Positions 61,588 to 64,000 of a DNA stretch of 64,000 nt are shown here, piece after piece. Location of the stretch: assembly GCF_001949145.1 (NCBI RefSeq), contig NW_019091462.1:734253-798252 (forward strand), given 5' to 3'. The stretch is from Acanthaster planci. Its lineage: Eukaryota > Echinodermata > Asteroidea > Valvatida > Acanthasteridae. The translations under genes were made by a program, and so were the position numbers. Each line of letters opens with the position of its first letter. Position 1 is the stretch's first letter. The notes beneath the pieces were generated by a model, which searched no databases, was not told where the DNA came from, and worked only from the letters and a program-made list of their open reading frames with translations.

Positions 61588-63967
61588 CTGATTAAAAAGA
61601 AAATACATTCCCGCAAATATACCATAAATATTTCTCAAAACTCAAGACATAACAGAGTATTTCTGATAATTTTTATGCCAACAGATCTGCCGTTTGATTT
61701 TGCCCTGCCACTCATGAAGTGAACTTAAAGAGAGAAGCAAGACTCGTAAGTATTCTGTTGAATACCTAATATTCTTTTAACAAAAAAATTTCGTGCCAAT
61801 TTACTGAGTGGCGTGCATCTCACGAAACCATTTGTTTCAAAGCATTTGCAATACACAGAGCCAGTAGTGTCCTAATCCTGTTACCGAGACATGCCACAGG
61901 CAGGTCAATTTACTCACTGCTCTCTACACTTTGTTGAATGAAAATTTTTCGCGCGAATGTCCAAGAGTTGCAAACTGGAATCATCAGCGAGCGGGAAAAG
62001 GGGTCAGAGTCTCAGACTTGGATGGTTTGTATCGTGCCTCTCAGCCATTATCAGCGTGATTAGAAACACCCGCAAGGATCAGGAAAGCGCAGAGTAAAAC
62101 GATTGCCGCTGGAAGTCATGACAATGTTTTATTCCTCACTGCTGTGAGTCCTTTGTGCTAATTTTCAAAATAGGGACCACAGGATTTTGCTGCTATTACT
62201 GAAACAAGAGAAAAGATAATTTAAAGCTCAGCTCCAAGGTAAATGTGATTGCAGAATAGACTGCTTTCCCCGTTTCAGGTAAATAATGTTCCAGCTCTTT
62301 CCCAAGTGGAGGGCATCTTAATTTCAAAGCTAAGGTAATTTATGATGTTCCAAGACTCATCCTGATTCACATTATTATCTTTTGGTTAACATGTGACGTG
62401 TTTGTAGGTGGCCCAACAGTTTAAGGCCCAATAGCAATGGTTACAGTCTATAGAAATTCACATATTAACCTGAGATAATAATAGCAGAACATGCTCAAAA
62501 CATTGATTTGGCCTTGTGTATGGCTTTGTAGTTGTACTGACAAAGCAAGAATTGCATGACTGCCAAACGTGTGAACATATTTCTACATTTTTGCAAAGTA
62601 ACATCCATTTTCGTCATAATGTCATTTGGGATAATTGAATAATTAAGAAGATTTACTTACTCGTGCGTTGTTGGACTGATGTTAATTCTTAGTGGTTCGC
62701 TGTGAGACTCGAATTTGTTAGCTAGCGTGACGTTGTTACCAAAGAGACAATAGCGTGGCATCTGTTTACCTACGATGCCTGCTACTATCGCTCCTGTGTG
62801 CACCCCTATTCTCATCTGAAAACAATTCGAAAAATCCCACAGTCCCTTAAACTCAAGTTCACTTTAATTTCAAGCTAATTCAATTCTGTTGAACACCTCA
62901 CGATAAGAGAGAGTTTGGCTATTTCCGTCATTATGGATGATTTCAAAGAAATTCCTGAATTCTGGAAATACACATGACGTGTTGTTTCCCCTGAATGCAT
63001 CCTTTTAACTTAAACACACGGCAATGCCTTATCATTATGTGAAATTACTCATTACCCTGGGGCTAGGTCATTGCTTGGATAAAAATCAGGCATTAGTTGA
63101 AGTTCTCTGGAGCCTTTGGAAGAAATCCCACACCGTTAACTCAATCAAATATGTTAATGTCTGTTAATGCTACCGTGTAATTAGGAACAACAAACTAAAT
63201 TAACGTTGTCAAATTTCATTGTAATGTCCACATTATTGACCCGCTACAAGAGACACTTCAAGAAACCGATGAGCCTGTTTTATTCCAAGAGGCCAACTGA
63301 AGATATCAAGCATGACGCGAGACCGGAAAAGATCTCACGGGTAATTCTTGTCGATGATACGCTAATTAAATAGCGAAGTCGCCCGCAGGGGCGGTGTTTC
63401 CGCCACTTACACGATGCTTGGTAGTCGAGGAGACAGAGACGGAATAAAAGTCTTGTGCGTTGTTGAATCTCGTCTTGGATTTTGTTTCACGCTCGAACCT
63501 GGCATGTAATCATCCTGAACGATCAGCTTGATTTATCACATGCATGTTCAGAGACTAGAATCTCAATCTTGAGCGTCGTTGATTGCTCAGCTCTTCCGTT
63601 CAATTGCAGAGTCAGCATGTTATCAGAGTTAGGCTAAATTAAAGCTGAATGTGAATAAGGTTGTTGCTCTTTTTCTCTGAAGCAAAACCTTATTGTGAAA
63701 TTTTCTAAACATTGAAGCTCTGTGTGCTTGTCACACTAATAAAATGTGGCGAGGAAGACATTATTAAATTCTGTTTGAAAGCAATTAATCGTACTTTCAA
63801 ACATTAAACAATCATGACAATACCTTCAGCGGGTTGCCGTCATGTGATTTTACAGTCCTTGCTGCTTCCATCATTTTCAGCGCCATTTTGGATACTCTCT
63901 CAGCATGCGTACTTGACGTCCGGTGAAGACCACCGGCTACGCAATATGCGTCTCCAATTGTTTCAAC
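61437..63967 (-). CDS. GUCY1A: soluble guanylate cyclase alpha subunit, 3' part (exons 63824-63967, 62661-62815, 61437-61587)
   Basis: The alpha chain pairs with the beta chain to form the NO-activated cyclase and supplies the metal-binding residues of the active site. The three exons join in phase to 149 residues, the carboxy-terminal part of the cyclase domain: [15 protein letters not shown] with the second metal Asp (GD), [35 protein letters not shown] (the alpha form; beta reads [10 protein letters not shown]), [12 protein letters not shown], and a tail ending in [17 protein letters not shown]. The alpha-type [13 protein letters not shown] and the GTC(Y/H)FLD end separate it from beta and from membrane cyclases. 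The first metal Asp, PAS-like and H-NOX-like parts lie right of the window. It cannot be told here whether it is alpha-1 or alpha-2 type. Confidence 0.95.
61588..62660 (-). other. GUCY1A intron, 1.07 kb
   Basis: GT-AG intron with nothing else recognised. Confidence 0.9.
62661..62815 (-). CDS. GUCY1A: GUCY1A exon with [19 protein letters not shown]
   Basis: The 155-nt exon, after acceptor ttttcag and before donor GTAAGT, begins [16 protein letters not shown] and ends PTTH plus two bases. Its length and phases equal those of beta exon 7. Confidence 0.95.
62816..63823 (-). other. GUCY1A intron, 1.0 kb
   Basis: GT-AG intron with nothing else recognised. Positions 63968-64000 are the start of the next upstream intron. 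Confidence 0.9.
63824..63967 (-). CDS. GUCY1A: GUCY1A exon with VETIGDAYC
   Basis: The 144-nt exon, phase 0 at both ends, lies between acceptor gtcatcag and donor GTATTG. It encodes [19 protein letters not shown] through SHDGNPLK. The Asp of TIGDAYC is the second metal ligand. Its beta counterpart (141 nt) sits at 21059-21199. Confidence 0.95.
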
Positions 63968-64000
63968 CTGATGACAAAAAGAAGTTAAAAGATAATCAAA

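Noticed and set aside
1-64000. Prokaryotic-type systems (operons, CRISPR arrays, phage or plasmid modules)
   Set aside because: No regularly spaced repeats and no gene clusters without introns. All recognised genes are split and animal-like.

Overview
This is eukaryotic, animal genomic DNA. The genes are split into short exons with GT-AG introns of 0.3 to 10 kb, and long AT-rich non-coding stretches hold SINE-like, piggyBac-like and Ty3/gypsy-like repeats. The proteins are clearly metazoan. An invertebrate, probably marine (echinoderm, hemichordate or lancelet type), is my best inference from the repeat types and from how far the proteins differ from human ones. The exact taxon cannot be fixed from the sequence alone.

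Layout. (1) Positions 1-4194 are a decayed Ty3/gypsy LTR retrotransposon on the minus strand. It runs off the left edge, and its integrase is split by a 522-bp piggyBac-like MITE flanked by TTAA. (2) Positions 4285-13322 hold the last three coding exons of AASDHPPT (the 4'-phosphopantetheinyl transferase) on the plus strand. The retroelement sits in its upstream intron, only 90 bp from a splice acceptor. The downstream introns carry an 82-bp hairpin, a pair of ~400-bp inverted repeats, a 118-bp hairpin and a tRNA-related SINE. (3) Positions 13323-16328 separate two convergent genes and include a C-poor GAT/GGT-rich tract. (4) Positions 16329-43188 hold a complete soluble guanylate cyclase beta-1 gene (GUCY1B1 type) on the minus strand. 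It has eight coding exons and encodes a predicted protein of about 606 residues with H-NOX, PAS-like, coiled-coil and cyclase domains. The first coding exon is predicted to contribute only the ATG. (5) About 18 kb with no recognisable gene follows, except a CpG-rich promoter-like segment just upstream of beta exon 1 and a tRNA-like repeat near 55.6 kb. (6) Positions 61437-63967 hold the last three coding exons of a soluble guanylate cyclase alpha gene (GUCY1A type), also on the minus strand, continuing past the right edge.

How the genes work together. The alpha and beta chains form the obligate heterodimer that senses nitric oxide through the beta H-NOX heme and makes cGMP. Here the two genes lie head to tail with alpha upstream of beta, the same order and orientation as vertebrate GUCY1A1-GUCY1B1. 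They also share intron positions in the cyclase domain. AASDHPPT is a convergent housekeeping neighbour with no functional link that I can infer.
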